Made by a program: the position numbers and the translations under genes
In this document: one piece after another, positions 11,340 to 25,559 of the stretch
Position numbering within the stretch: the stretch's first letter is position 1
How the letters are laid out: every line of letters starts with the position of its first letter
NCBI GenBank assembly: GCA_021229015.1
Contig: CM037783.1
Span: forward strand, 7,201,324-7,265,323
Direction: 5' to 3'
DNA length: 64,000 bases
Source: Solen grandis
Lineage: Eukaryota > Mollusca > Bivalvia > Adapedonta > Solenidae
The notes under the pieces: model-generated
Databases searched by the model: none
What the model saw: the letters and a program-made list of their open reading frames with translations, nothing else
What the model was told of the DNA's origin: nothing

Positions 11340-14157
11340 TTTTATTATTATTTATTATTATTTTATTATTTTTCTTTTCCTTCTTCCTAAAAAAACGCTT
11401 ATTTTTAAAAAGTTTTCCAAAAAGGGCCTAGGAGGATGAAATTTTTATGGGTTATTAGTCCCCCGTGAGGAAATTTTGATTTCAATGATTTTCAGCACCC
11501 TATGACGTCCCCATACGTTCCCCAGCTAAAAATAGTGAAAAATGTGTTTTGCGCTCACAGCCGGCATTTAAAGGGCGGATTTTCTTCAAATTTTTACAGA
11601 TGGGACTCTTGAATCAAAGGGGTCATATCCGTCAGCTAACCGAAATTCCGAAAACCGAAGTTCTTGGTTTAAAAAAAGGGATTCGAACATGGGAAACCAA
11701 AAATTTTTTCTTTTAAAGGTTTTAAAAGTTTCAGGATGAGAAAAGAAATTTTAAACTTACACAGTTTGCATTTCCCGGCCAAATTTTCAAACAAATATTT
11801 TCAGTCAAACGTCATATGACGTCATGTGCCGCCCTAAGCATACTTCTTAATTTTCTTTTTAGGGAAATGAATTTTGACATAAAGCCAGTTTTTCAGAATA
11901 ATAAAAATTTTCAGAGTTATGAAAGTAAAGTTCGCTTTTTGAAGAAAAGCATTTTTCAGCACCCAAGACGTCACATGACGCACGGGCTAAAAATATAAAA
12001 AAGGGTGTTCGCGCTCTACACCGCATTTATGGCCCGTTTTTCTTAAAATTTTTCACAAAAGGGACTTCTTAAATCAAATGTGCATCTCCTTCAGTAACCA
12101 AAATTTCCGAAGACCGAAGTTCTGTGGCTAAAATAAGATTCGACATGGGACCGAAAATTTCTTTTTAAATTTTAAAAGGGAGCTTCGGGATGATAAGAAA
12201 TTTTTAAAAAAAAAACCCTTTTAAAACATTTGCATTTTCGGCTATTTTTCTAAAAAATTTTTTGGAGCCCGGAACGCCCATATGACGCCAGGGTGAGGGT
12301 CATAAGCAAAATTTTTAATTTTTTCATATGGGGAAAATGATTTCGACATGAGGGCCATTTTCAGAAAAATTTGAAAACTTCAGATTTTATGAAACTAAAG
12401 TAGGGCCCCTTTTGAACAAAAGCATCTTCAGCACCCTATGACCCCACATACGTCACAGCTAAAAATAGGGGAAAAAGGGTTTTTTTGCGCTCTAAAAGCC
12501 GCCCATTTATGGCCCGGATTTTTTTCCAAATTTTCACAAAAGGTAAAACTTGAAACTAAGGTTTTCATATCCTTCAGCTAACCAAATTTTCCAAAGACCG
12601 AAGTTCTGTGGCTAAAAATAAATTTTCAAAACATAGGACCAAAAATTTTAAATTTTGGGTTTAAAGAGTTTTCAGAATGAAAAGAAATTTAAAACCCTTA
12701 CACAGTTTGTATTTCGACAGAATTTCTACATATTTTTTTGAGTCGTAAAGCCCATAGGCCCCCCCGTGCTCAAAAAGTAAAATTTAAAAATTTTTTCATA
12801 TTAGGGCAATGATTTCGACATAAATGCCATTTTGTTCAAAATAATAAAAATTTCAGAGTTATGAAAGTAAAGTAAAAACGCTTTTGAACAAAAGAATTTT
12901 CAGCACCCTTTGACGTCATTTGACCCCAAGCTAAAAAAAATTAAAAAAAATGGTGTTCACGTCTACAGCCCCCATTTATGGGGGTTTTTCTTAAAAAATT
13001 TTCCGTTTGTAAAAACTTAAAAAACAAAGGGTTTTGGCATATAAATTCAGCTAACCGAAATTCCGAAAGACCAAAGTTCTGGGGCTAAAAATAAGATTCG
13101 AACATAGGCCAAAAAATTTCTTTTTTTGGTTTAAAAGGGAGTTTTCAGGTTTGAGATGAAATTTAAAAACTTACACATTTTTGCAGTTCTGCAAAATTTC
13201 CTACAAAAATTTTTTGCGTTAGAGGTCATATAAACCGTCATGTAAAGAAAAAGCATACTTCGTAATTTTCATTTTAGAGCAATTTTTTTCGCAGAGGGCC
13301 GTTTTTTCAAAATTAAAAAAAATTTCAAGTTTGACAACAAAGAAATGTATTTTTTGAACCAAAGCATTTTCAGCACCCTATGACGTCATTTGACGTCGGG
13401 CTAAAAATAGTAAAAAAGGGTTTTTAAAAAGTTTCTACACCCCCAAATTTATGGTCAGATTTTCTTAAAATTTTTTAAAATTTGAAACATCTAAAAACCC
13501 AAAGGGGTGTTCAAAACCTGTCATTTTAACCAAAATTCCCAAAAAAAACCGAAGTTCTGTTCTGAAAAAAAGACCGAACATGACCAAAAATTTTCATTTT
13601 GGGAATTAAAGAACTTCGGATGAGATAAAAAGTTGAAACTTACACATTTTTGGCATTTTCTCGCATTTCTACAAAAAATTTTGAATCGTGACGCCCTAGG
13701 ATTCATAAAATCCCATTTTAATTTTTAAATTTTGGGGGCAAGTTTCGACATAAAGCCATTTGTTCAGAAAAAATAAATTTCAGAGTTTTACAGAAAATAG
13801 CCCCTTTTGAGCAACAGTATTTTCAGCACCCTATGACGTCACCTGACGCCCAAAGCTTAAAATGTAAAAAGGGTTTTCCCGCGCCCTACACCGTCATTTA
13901 TAAATAATTTTTTTTAAAATTTTTTTACAGATGGTACTTTTTGAAACCTAAGGTAAATATTTTGTCACTAACCTTAATTCCTAAAAACCGAAGAAAGGGG
14001 CGAAGAAAAATTCGAACATAGGCCCTTTTAAACTAGAAATCAAGTTGCAGTCATGTTTTTTACGTCATATGACATCTTTTTAAACGTCCAAGACTAATAC
14101 TTAGTTCTTATCATTTCCCACTAAATTTCGGAATTTTAATGTAAATTTGGGTTAAAA
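11340..14157 (+). repeat. TGACGTCA mega-array, leader and six B-type units
   Basis: Leader at about 11.40-11.49 kb, then units whose CACC(C) start marker falls at 11496, 11960, 12432, 12904, 13374 and 13827. Spacing is 453-472 bp against 437 bp for the clean B units at 5 kb, the excess being extra A, T, C and G in homopolymers. Each unit keeps the B landmarks in order. Many TGACGTCA sites read as TGACGCC or TGACCCC, as expected from base-call error or decay. Confidence 0.72.
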
Positions 14158-14345
14158 CATGAACATAAAAATACTACCAGGGGTGGGCCCATTACATGAA
14201 ACTTTTTTATCCCCCCTGTTTTTTGCTTTAAACACAGTTTGGCAGAAAGTCCAAACATTCGTTTTAAACGAATGACATCAATTTTATTAATATTAGGCCC
14301 CCCCCCTTTCTCCCCTTTGGCAAAAGTCCTTTTTGGGGTTTTTTG
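14158..14345 (+). repeat. Block terminal module and junction
   Basis: Copy of the closing module: GAACATAAAAATACTACCAG, TACATGAAACTT, GGCAGAAAGTCC, then an inverted repeat CATTCGTTT-T-AAACGAATG (14256-14274) and ACATCA in place of ACATCTAG. A corrupted hairpin (CTTTGGCAAAAGTCC) follows at about 14316. Confidence 0.7.
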
Positions 14346-17200
14346 TACTTTTTTTTTTAATTTTATTTTTATTTTTCTTTTTTTTTTTTCCCTAACAAAC
14401 CTTTTTTTTCTATTTTCAAATCCCTAGGACTTTTAAATTTTTTATGACTTAAATTAGTCACGTGGGGAAATTTTGATTTCTATGATTTCATATGCCAAGA
14501 CGCCCAATAGCCCGTCCCATTTGAAATTCAACAAAATTTTGACCGGTCAAAAAGCCATTTTTTTTGTAAACCCCTTTTTCATAAATTTTTTCACAGAATG
14601 TGTATATTAAGTTATAGTTGTCCCAAGCCGGGGGTCCTTTTTTTTTAAAATTCCGAAAAGCCCCAGGGTTTCATACGAATCCAAAGTTTCGAACCCAAGG
14701 TCTTTAAATTTTTTAAAAATTTGTTTTATAAAATTCTTTTCCATTTAAAATAGATATTTTATATTTAATCAAAATTTTGGGCCTCTAAAAAGTTTTAAAA
14801 AATTTTGTGAAAATAAATTCATATAAACGTCATTTGACTCATTAATAATAATGAAATTTAAAAATATTAACAAGAATATTTCTATATGAAAAATTTGTCG
14901 AAGGGCAATAAAAAATTTAAATGACACTGTTTTCAGCCTGTAATTTGATTTCAAAGTTTTTTCCATATCTCAAGGGAGTCATATGACTCCCCCACGGGGG
15001 AAATAACTAAAAAAAAGTTTTTACGCTCAAACACCCAATATTGATAAAACCGTTTTTTCAAAAAAATTTTCACAAAATGGTAATTAAGTTCTATTGTGCA
15101 TCCCGGTGTCCTTTTCTAAAAATTCCCAAAAATTGCCAAGGTTCTATACAAACCCAAGTTTCGAACAAGGTCGTTTTTTTTCAAATGCTTATAAAATCTT
15201 TCCTATTTGAATAAAAGTTGATTTTTTGGTCAAAATTGGTCCCCTCGGATCTTAAAAATTTTTTGAAAATTTGCATCAAATGACTTTCCACGTGACGTCA
15301 TTAAAAGAAAATATTTACTAACTTTAAACAAATTTTTTCCCCCCCCTTTTATATGTTGAAATGGCCCGAAGAGCAAAAAAAAAAAAATGGCAATGTTCCC
15401 CACACGAAATAATTTCTATTTCAATAATTTTTATAAGCATATAAATCATATGAAGTCACACTTGACATATTCCCCCAAATTTTTGTACCGGTCAACAGCC
15501 TTTAAACTTATAAACCGATTTTTTAAATCAAATTTTCACAGAATGTGTATATTAAGATGTATTTTGGGCATCCCCCCTATCCCTTTTTTTAAAAATTCTA
15601 AAAGCCCCTTTGGGGTTCAATGGAGAATCCAAGTTTTAAACCGGGTCTTTAAATTTTTCAAATGCTTATAAAATGGGTTCCCAATAGAAAGAATATTATA
15701 TTTAAACAATTTGTAAGGATTATGGATAACTAAAACGATTTTTGGGGAAAAAAAAACGCCCATGTGACGTCAGAACTAAATACAAAAAAAAATCTATTCT
15801 AATTTTTAACAAAAAAATTTTCCTATATGCAAAAAGGGCCCCAGGGAAAAAGGAAAATTTAATATGAAAATTTTGCTTCAAATGTTGATATTTTTAATTC
15901 TATTTTTTTCATATCCCCAAAGACGTCATATACTTACACTTGCCAGATGCAAAAAGGTTTTACGGGGTCTACACCATTTTTTATAACCGTTTTTTTCAAA
16001 AAATTTTCCCCAGAAAGTGTAAATTAGGTTTATTTTTTGACATCCCGGGTCCGTTTTTTCCCAAAATTTCCCAAAAAATGCAAAGGTTTTATGGCGGATC
16101 CAATATTGGGAACCATTAAAGGGAAAATTTTTAAAAATACGAAAAAAAATTCGTTTCCAAAATGATTACAAATCATATTTTTGGGGGGGGTTTAAGAAAT
16201 TCTCCAAGATTTCTTTAAAATTCTCTGAAGATGAACGCCCATTTACGTCATATGACGTCAAAGGTAAAAAAATTATTTCTGATATATTCGCGTAAATTTA
16301 AAAAGTTGTTAACTTCCCAGGACCATGAAATTTTTTATGGTATAAACTTTAAAAAAGCTTTAAAATGCATTGAAAATCATTTTAAATTTTTGACTTTAAA
16401 AACCTCAGATTTTGACGTCGGGAAAAAAAAGGGTTTTAAAACCGCGGTGTAAAAGCCATTTTTTTTTGGACCTTTTTTAAAGCAAATTTCAAAGAATGTA
16501 AATGTAACGCTCTATTTGTGTATCGCGGTCCTGTTTTAAAAAATTTTCAAAAAGACAAAAGGCAATGGTTGAATGTCGAATCCAATTTTTGTAAACTTTG
16601 GGCCGGTCAAATTTCAAAAAACATATAAAACGCTTCGAAAATGATTTTGAAAGTTGATTTTTGGAAACTTAAAATTTAGTCTTTAAGACTTTTTTATATT
16701 TTTGTGAAAAAACCCGTTATTTGACGTCATAAGGGAAAAAAAGAATGTTAATAAATCTACACGTTAATTTCCCATATTTTTGCAAATTTGCAAGGAGCAT
16801 AAAAAATTCCCTTGATATATTTAGATACTTAATATTTTTTTTTCATTGATTTTCTTATGCCTATAAAGTCAGTGACATAAAACTTGACGTTGCCCAAACC
16901 TTTTGTACGCGGTCTACAGCCATTTTTTACGGGAAAAAAGGGAAAATTCAAATTGGGAAAGCGTTTTAAAAAAAATTTGTTTTTTCCCATAGATTAAAAA
17001 ATACCCAAAGTTAAAAAAATCGATAAAAAAAAAATGATTTTCTTTTTACTTTTCCCTTTTTTCCCCAAATTTTTAAAGGGTTTATTTATCAAAGTTCTTT
17101 TAAAGTTATAGCCATACAAACCAATTTTAAAGGCTAAAATTTTATATCCTCTTATTTTTTTTGCTTTTAAGTTTTTTGAAAAATTAGCAAAAATCCAACA
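14346..17200 (+). repeat. TGACGTCA mega-array, A-type then D-type units
   Basis: A-type units to about 15.9 kb (marker CACAGAATGTGTATATTAAG at 14594 and 15538). D-type units follow to about 17.0 kb (AATGTAACGCTCTATTTG at 16501, ACATTGACTTCC-like remnants, TGCCTATAAAGTCAGTGAC at 16857). A degraded junction lies at about 17.19-17.22 kb. Short frames, such as one at 15387-15671, are shadows of the repeat. Confidence 0.65.
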
Positions 17201-17224
17201 TTCGTACAACAAATTTAAATCAGT

Positions 17225-19140
17225 TATTTTCTTTTTTTCTTCCTAAAAAAAAACGCTTATTTTTATATTTGCAATAGTCCTAGGACGATAAAAATTTTTA
17301 TGGCTTTTTTTAGTCACGTAAAGGAAATTTTGTTTTTCAAGTTTTTTCAGCACCCAAAGACGTCCCCAGACGTCACAGCAAAAAAATAAAAAAAAAGGGG
17401 GTTGGGCGCTCTAGCCTCATTTATGGCCCGGAAATTTTCTTCAAATTTTTACAATGGTACATTTTGAATCAAAGGGTGCATATCCGGTCAGATAACCGAA
17501 ATTCCGAAAAAACCGAAGTTCTGTGGTTTGAAATAAGATTCGAACATGGGGACCAAAAATTTTCATTTTAGGATAAAAGAGCTTCAGGTGAATAGAAATT
17601 GAAACTTACACAGTTTGCAGTTCTGCAAAATTTCAACAAATATTTTAGGCGTGACGTCATATGACGTCATGTGCCGTCATAAGCATACTTTTTAAAATTT
17701 TCATTTTGGGGAAATGTTTCCGACATAAACCCATTTTGTTCAGAATAATGAAAATTTAAGATTTAAATAAAGGAAAAGTATGCCTTTTGAACAAAAGCAT
17801 TTTTCATACCCATGACGTCATGTGACGTCACAGCTAAAAATAGTAAAAAAAAAGGGGTTTTTCGGGGCTCTACAGCCGTCATTTATGGACGGATTTTTTT
17901 AAAAATTTCCCACAGAGGGTACATCTTGAATCAAAGGTGGGGCATACCTGTCGCTAACCGAAATTCCGAAAGCCGAAGTTCTGTGGCTGAAAAAAAGTTT
18001 CAACATAGGACCGAACTTTTCTTTTGGGATAAAAGAGTTTTCGGGAAAATAAAATGGAAAGTAAAATTTAAAACATTTTGCAGTTCGCAGAATTTTTTTT
18101 AAAAAAAATTTTGAGTCGTGATTTCATATAAGTCATGGGGCTCATTACATACTTTTTAAAAATTTCATATTGGGCAAGATTTCGACATGACCCAGTTGTT
18201 CAGAATAATAAAAATTTTCAAGTTATGAAAGCAAAGATCCCTTTTTTGAAAAAGGGCCCCAACTTCAGCACCCTATGACGTCACATGACTCACGCAAAAA
18301 ATGGGTGAAAAATGGTGTTTCCCGGCCCCTACAGCCGTCATTTTTTGTGGGATTTTTTTTCAAATTTTCACAGATGGAAACTTTTTTTGAAACTCAGGTG
18401 TGCATATCCTTCAACTAACCGTTTTTCCCCCAAAGCCCGAATTTTCTGTGGCTAAAATTTTTTAAGATTCGAACAAGGACCGAAAATTTTTCTTTTTTAG
18501 GATTAAAATTTCAGGATGAAAAGAAAGTTGAAACTTACACATTTTGAAAATTCTTCAAAATTTTCTAAAATAAAATTTTTGAGTCTTGACTTCATATGAC
18601 GTCTTGTGACTCATAACCCTACTTTTTTAATTTCATATTGGGCAATGATTTTGACATACCATTTTGCCCAGAATAACAAAAATTTTCAGAGTTTTGACAG
18701 TAAAATATCCCTTTTGGGAACAAAAAAATTTTTGAAACACTATGACGTCATTTTAGGGCAAGCAAAAAATATATTTGGAAAAAAAGGTTTTTTCCCCGCT
18801 CAAACAGCCGCTTTTTAAAGGGGGCCGGTTTTTCTTAAAAATTTTCACAGAGGGTACATCTTGAAAGTTAGTGTGCATACCCGTCGGGCTAAGGGAAAAT
18901 TTTTTCCAAAAGACCGAATTCTGTGGCTGAAATAAGATTCGAACAAAACCAAAAATTTCATTTTGGGTTTTTAGGAGCTTCGGGAAGGATAGAAATTTTG
19001 AAATTTAAACAGTTTGCATTTTCTGCAAAATTTTCAACATAGGTGTAGATTTAAATTGATATCATATGACGTCTTTGGGGACGCACAGACTAATCCCCTT
19101 ATTTTCTTATCTTTTTGCACAAATTTGGGAAAAAATTTTC
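17225..19140 (+). repeat. TGACGTCA mega-array, leader and about four B-type units
   Basis: Leader TTGCAATAGTCCTAGGACG at 17269 and GTCACG at about 17312, then B units with start markers near 17345, 17808, 18258 and 18730. Includes the well-preserved cluster GTGACGTCATATGACGTCAT at 17651-17670, which contains an exact CATATGACGTCAT-type double site. Confidence 0.7.
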
Positions 19141-19300
19141 CAATTGTTTCAGCATGAACATGAAATACTACCAGAGTGAGTCATTACATGAAATTTCTAC
19201 CCTTCCTGCTTTTTGCATTAACACAGTTTGCAGAAATTTCCTATCATTCTTTTTCCAGGGAAATGACATCTAGTTATTCTTATTTTTTATTCTTTTTCTC
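19141..19300 (+). repeat. Block terminal module and junction
   Basis: Near-complete closing module: TTTCAGCATGAACATG, ACTACCAGAGTGAGTCATTA, TGCTTTTTGCATTAACACAG, TTGCAGAAATTTCCTATC and AATGACATCTAG (CTAG at 19270-19273), followed by TTATTCTTATT. Matches 5776-5911. Confidence 0.78.
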
Positions 19301-22260
19301 TTCCTCTTGTATTGTGTTTATTTAAAATGTGTTCCCAAATGCCCAGAATTTTTAAAAATTAATGGCAAAAATTTTTTTCAAATCATGATTTTTTCAAAAG
19401 CAATGAATTCATTTTCCCATATGACGTCATAAAAGGGTCAATTTGACGTCATGAAAATTTTGGGGGTTAGGGGGGTTTCAGCCATTTTTTTTCGGGGCCG
19501 ATTTTCAAAAAAATTTAAACAGAATGTGAAATGTTAGGCTCTAGTTTTCCCCTTCCATGCCCTTTTTTTTAAAAATTCGAAATGGCAAGGGTTTTTCTAT
19601 GGGGGAATCCAAAAATTCGAACCATTGCCCGCCCAAATTTCAAATGCTTATAAAAACGTTTAAACAAATGACTAGAAAGAAAAATTTTGGACGGGAATAT
19701 AATTCTCTTTTTTCCTTAAAATTTTCAGAAGATGAATGCCCGAATGACACCCATATACGCCCAAGAGGGAAAAGAAAATTCCAAAATATTACTTTAAACT
19801 TCTTATATTAAAAAACGCCGAGCCCCCTTGAAAATTTAATAGCAAAAGTTTCCCTGAAAAAACTTTTTTGCATTTCAATAAATTTTCATTTGTCTATGAC
19901 TTTTGACGTAAAACCTTGACGGTTTTAAAATTTTTTTTACGCGGTCTACACCCAAATTTTTTTTGGGGGCCCAAATTTTAAACCAAAAAATTTCAAAAAT
20001 GTGAAATTTTAGGCTCTTTTTTTGGGCATCCCAGTGTCCTTTTTTTTTTAAAAAATTCAAACCCAAATTCAAACCCCATTGACGTCAAATTTCAAATGCT
20101 AAAAATCTTTTTACAGATAAGCTAAAAAAAGATATTTAAACAGGATAAACGTCCCCCTGGGTTTCCCTTTTAAAATTCTCAAAAGATGAATGTAAACTTT
20201 AAACGCCCATTTTACGTAAAGAAGGGGAAAAAAATTTTTCAAAATTTTTACGTTTTAATTTTTATCTGTTTAAAAAACGTCCGAGCCCCTTTAAAAATTT
20301 TAAATAGCTTTTTGCTTCAGTAAAACATTTTGCTTTTAAAATAATTTTTTTTTGACAATGACTTTTTTGGACGTCAAACTAACGTTTTTTTTAAAATATT
20401 TGAACGGGGGTCTACACCCATTATTTTTTGGGCCGTTTTTTCAAAAAAATTTTCATAAAAATGTTTTTGTTAGGCTTTTAGTGTGTTTTTCCCGGTTCCT
20501 TTTTTTCCAAAATTTTCCAAAATGCAATGGTTTATTGGCGGACCAAAGATTCGAACCTTTGACGTCAAATTTCATATCCATAAAATCGTTTCCCCAATGA
20601 GTTAAAAATTTTGATATTTGGATAGTCCAAAAAAGCCCTCCAAGTCTGCTTTAAAATTCTATAAAAGATAACGTCTTTTGACTCAATACGTTTTTTTTTA
20701 AAAAGAATTTCTATATATACGCGTTTTTTCAAAATGTTGTTAATTTCCCCAGACCAGGGAAGTTTAATAGTTTATACATCAATCCAGGGCTTTAGAATGA
20801 AAAGTATTTCATAATAATTAACGTTACATCACGAAAAGATTTAAATTTGGGGGGAAAAAAGGGTTTTTTAAACGCGTGTACAGCCCATTAATTTTAACCC
20901 GTTTTTTAAAATCAACATTTCACAGAAGTTTATGTAACGCTCTTGTTGTGTTTTCCCTTTTGGGGGGTTTTTTAAAAATTCCCAAAAGGGCCTTGGTTCT
21001 ATGGCGAATCCAAGTTTCAAAACCATTGACGCCCAAATTTTAAAATACGTAAAAAAAACGTTTTCCATATTTTTAGAAAGTGGATTTTTGAACTGAATAT
21101 TGGGTCTTTTAGCCCATTTTTCTATTATGTGGGGTTTAAACTCATTTGCCCGTCATAAGGTCAAACAGAATGTTTGTTCTAAGCGTTAATTTCTATATGT
21201 TGAAAATTTCCCCAATGGGGCAAAAAAAATTTACTTGATTTTTTTAAAGATACTTAATTTTTCCCTTTCATTGATTTTCTTATGCCTATGACGTTTTTTG
21301 ACACAAACTTGACATCTCCCACAAGTTTTTTACGCGGTCTCCCAGCCTTATTTAGGAGGGTTTTTTCATAAAAATTTTAAACAGAAATGTTTAAATTATG
21401 CTTAAGATGTGCCAACCCGTCCCTTTTTAAACCAAAATATGAAAAAAGCAAGGATTTTTTTTGGGCACCCTTTAAATTTTCTTTTTTCAAAATATTAAAA
21501 GACCCGAAAAGGGGTTTTTTTTCCCTTTGGGAAAAACAATTTCAAAATTTGAATCAAAATTTTTTTAGTTTTTCCCAAAGACCCTTTTTTGAAAAAGGGG
21601 AAATTTCAAATGTTTTTTTTGGGGAAAAAAAATTTTAATTCCCAAGGCCAAAATTAAAAAATTTGAATAAAATAGGTTTATACAAAAATTTTTTTTTTCT
21701 TGGGTGGAAAAATTCAATTTTTGAATCCCAAGGGTTAAAATTTTCCCAAAAAATTTTTAAAGAATTTTAAAAATTAATCTAAAAACCCTTAAAATTTTTG
21801 CAATAAAATTTTCTTTATTAATTTAAGGTTTTCAAAATTTTAACGTTTTAAAAAAAGTTTTTTAAACCTTTTTTTTATCAAAAATTTTTTTATGTTTTGA
21901 AAAATTTTTCCAAAAATTTTTATGGTTCACCCCTAAAATTTTTTTTTCTGCTTTTAAACCCCCCAATACTTTTTAAAGTTTGATTGAAATTTTTAAAAGG
22001 TTTGCGAAGGGCCTAATTTTTTTGGGGGAAAACAAAATTTTTAAAATCTTTTTTTTCCCCCTTCCTAACAAACCGGCCAATTTTTTTGGGGTTGAAAAAA
22101 GTCCCCTAGGCCCAAAATTTAAATTTTTTAAAAGGCTTTTAGTAACTTTAAAATTAAAAGGTTTGGGTTTTTTCAATTATTTTTAAGCACCCTATGACGT
22201 AAATTGACGTCAAAGCTAAAAAATTTTTGAAAAAGGGGTTTTTTCCCTCAAAATTTTTAT
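19301..22260 (+). repeat. TGACGTCA mega-array, D-type units, C-type tail and B fragment
   Basis: D units run from about 19.39 to 21.3 kb (CAGAATGTGAAATGTTAGG at 19521; GACGTCAAATTTCAAATGC at 20081). A C-type segment follows (AAAATATGAAAAAAGCAAGG at about 21437). The end is a B fragment with CACCCTATGACGTAAATTGACGTC at 22188-22211. Between about 21.5 and 22.2 kb the text is too degraded to assign. Confidence 0.6.
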
Positions 22261-22277
22261 TTTTTTTTATTTTCAAA

Positions 22278-23527
<1,250 letters not shown>

Positions 23528-23536
23528 CTAAAAAAG

Positions 23537-23847
23537 TAACCTTTCCCCGGTGGCCGAGGGGTAAGACGTCCGCCTGGGGCCCGGGGGGGTCGTGGGTTCG
23601 AAAACCAAAGTCGAAAAAAAATTTGGTACTTTTAAATAGCCCCATTGCTTAAACCCCAAAAACATATAAGGGTATTTTTGCAGGACTGGTTGGCTCGGTA
23701 TCAGGTAATTGGACTGGTGTGGAAAATCATGCCACATTCAACGGCGGGGATACGAAATTGGTGGCAGCACTAAAAGCTTTTAATAAAACATCGTCTCCAA
23801 ATGACTGAAATACTGCCCGGTGGGACAAAAACCCTAAAACAAACAAA
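23537..23847 (+). mobile_element. tRNA-derived SINE, plus strand
   Basis: Opens with a tRNA-like head: an A-box-like GGTGGCCGAGGGGTAAG at about 23549 and a B-box-like GGGTTCGAAAACC at about 23596. The body has the phrase GGACTGGTTGGCTCGGTATC (23683-23702), and the 3' region has AAATGACTGAAATACTG (about 23799) with an AAACAAACAAAC tail. A 9 bp direct repeat CTAAAAAAG flanks it (23528-23536 and 23848-23856), consistent with a target-site duplication, though a homopolymer-rich repeat is weak evidence. Such SINEs are transcribed by RNA polymerase III and mobilised by LINE enzymes; this copy is non-coding. Confidence 0.82.
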
Positions 23848-23856
23848 CTAAAAAAG

Positions 23857-25555
23857 GGGGTTTGACAAGGTTTTTAATGTTCAAATCCTTTTATTTACGT
23901 TATTTAATCCCATATAAATTTGCAGCTTTGTTTTTAACCCATAATCCTTTGAGCGTTTTGCCCAAAATTCCCATTTAAAACCGTTTTTTGAAACTTTCCC
24001 AATTTTCCCCGATTTATTGTTGCTTTCAATCAAATTAATGTTTGTACAACTATTTTCCAAAATTTTATGATAAATGAAAAACCTATTTGAAAATAAAATT
24101 TTATGTACAATGAAATTTAAAATTGCCAGTTTGAAAATCCCCGAGCGTTTAAAAGGTGTGTTTTTTGAAAAAAAATTGATCAACACATTCATCCGTTAAA
24201 ACCCTGCAAAAAAATTTTTGTCCGTTAGCTAAAAGCGAAAAAGGGAGTAACTTTTGTAAACATCGTCTCGATCGTAGTAAAAGCGTTTTTTGGAATTTAA
24301 CTCACGAGGTTACACGCGCCCGACGATTCAATTTGATGGTAGTTTTTAGTATTTTTTTTCCCGCCTGTAAAAACCAAAAAAAAAAAGACAATGCAAAATT
24401 AAGGGGTTTTAAAATTTTTAATTTTGCTTATATTTTGAAAAACAGGGTCCGCGTTTCCCTAAAGGGGCAGCGATTCTTTGAATCCCGGGCCCGATTTCTC
24501 GGGGCTATAAGCCCAGCCCCTTGATATACCCTTTCCTTTTTTCCCTATAAAAAAACTTAAGATCGTTCCCTTCAAACAGGGCAAAATTTTGGATACTCGA
24601 GTTTCCGCCCTTGTTCCCAATAGTTTATCCATGAAATTTGGGGCGTTTCCCCAAGTAAATATCAAAACAAAACGGGAAACTCCTTGAAAACCCATACCCC
24701 CGGCCCTCGACCCCCTTTTCCCCCAGAAAAAAAAAACCCCTGGTCAAGATGGTTTTTATTTTTTTAAAACACCGTCAAGTCTCCGTAGAAAACTTTGGAA
24801 TTTTTTATATAAACACGGCCCTATAAAACGAAATTTTCGCACCAACTTTTAAATTAACAAACTGCGACTTTTCCCTGCATAATTAATCATTTGCCCTTTA
24901 AAAGGGCCCCATTTTTGTTTGTTTGTGTGTTTTTTTTTTTAAACTCTGAAAATTTTTAAATTTGGAAAACCCAAAGGCATAATGTTTAGTGTTTATTAAA
25001 AAATAAAAAAATACGAAACGCCTCCATAAAACAAACTAAAAAAAAGGGTTTCAATCAAATTATGGGTAAAAAAAAACAAAAAACCCTTTTTTCCCTGAAT
25101 TTCACAATGAAACATGCTAGGTTAATTTGGAAAAAACCTATTCTATGTTTAAAAGTCCCATAAACTATATTTACTATAACGTAACAAAAAAATTTAAAAG
25201 AAAAGATCAACAAATAAAAGTGTATTGAATTTTTACATATAAATGATTCCTCAAAACGCGATTCTTCGAGTTTTTTTGGCAGACCCGTCAACCTCGGGGT
25301 TCGCGTAAAACCACTGAATGCTACAGGGGAAATTTGCCCGGATTTTCCCCTTTTAAATTTGGTACCAAAAATACAAAATTGGTCAATTTATAAGAAAGCG
25401 ATATCAAAAAAAAAAATTGATTTTATTTTCCTATGGCATATTTAAACAAATTTCATGCATGATAGGCCAACAAAAAAAAAAAAAAAAAAGGGGTGGGGGA
25501 ATTTTAAAATATATTTTCCCTTTAAAACGGTTTTAATCTTTATATTTTTCAATGT
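23857..25555. other. AT-rich stretch, no recognised gene
   Basis: Contains a minus-strand open frame of 103 codons (23881-24192) that is lysine/asparagine/phenylalanine-rich with no recognisable motif. It also contains a slightly GC-richer patch at 24.45-24.72 kb. I see no homology landmark and treat the frames as chance. Confidence 0.4.
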
Positions 25556-25559
25556 TAGC

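Noticed and set aside
23537..23620. tRNA gene at the head of the SINE
   Set aside because: A and B boxes are present but the cloverleaf is corrupted and the sequence continues into a SINE body and tail; it is a pseudo-tRNA promoter region. The same applies to the head at about 50706-50788.
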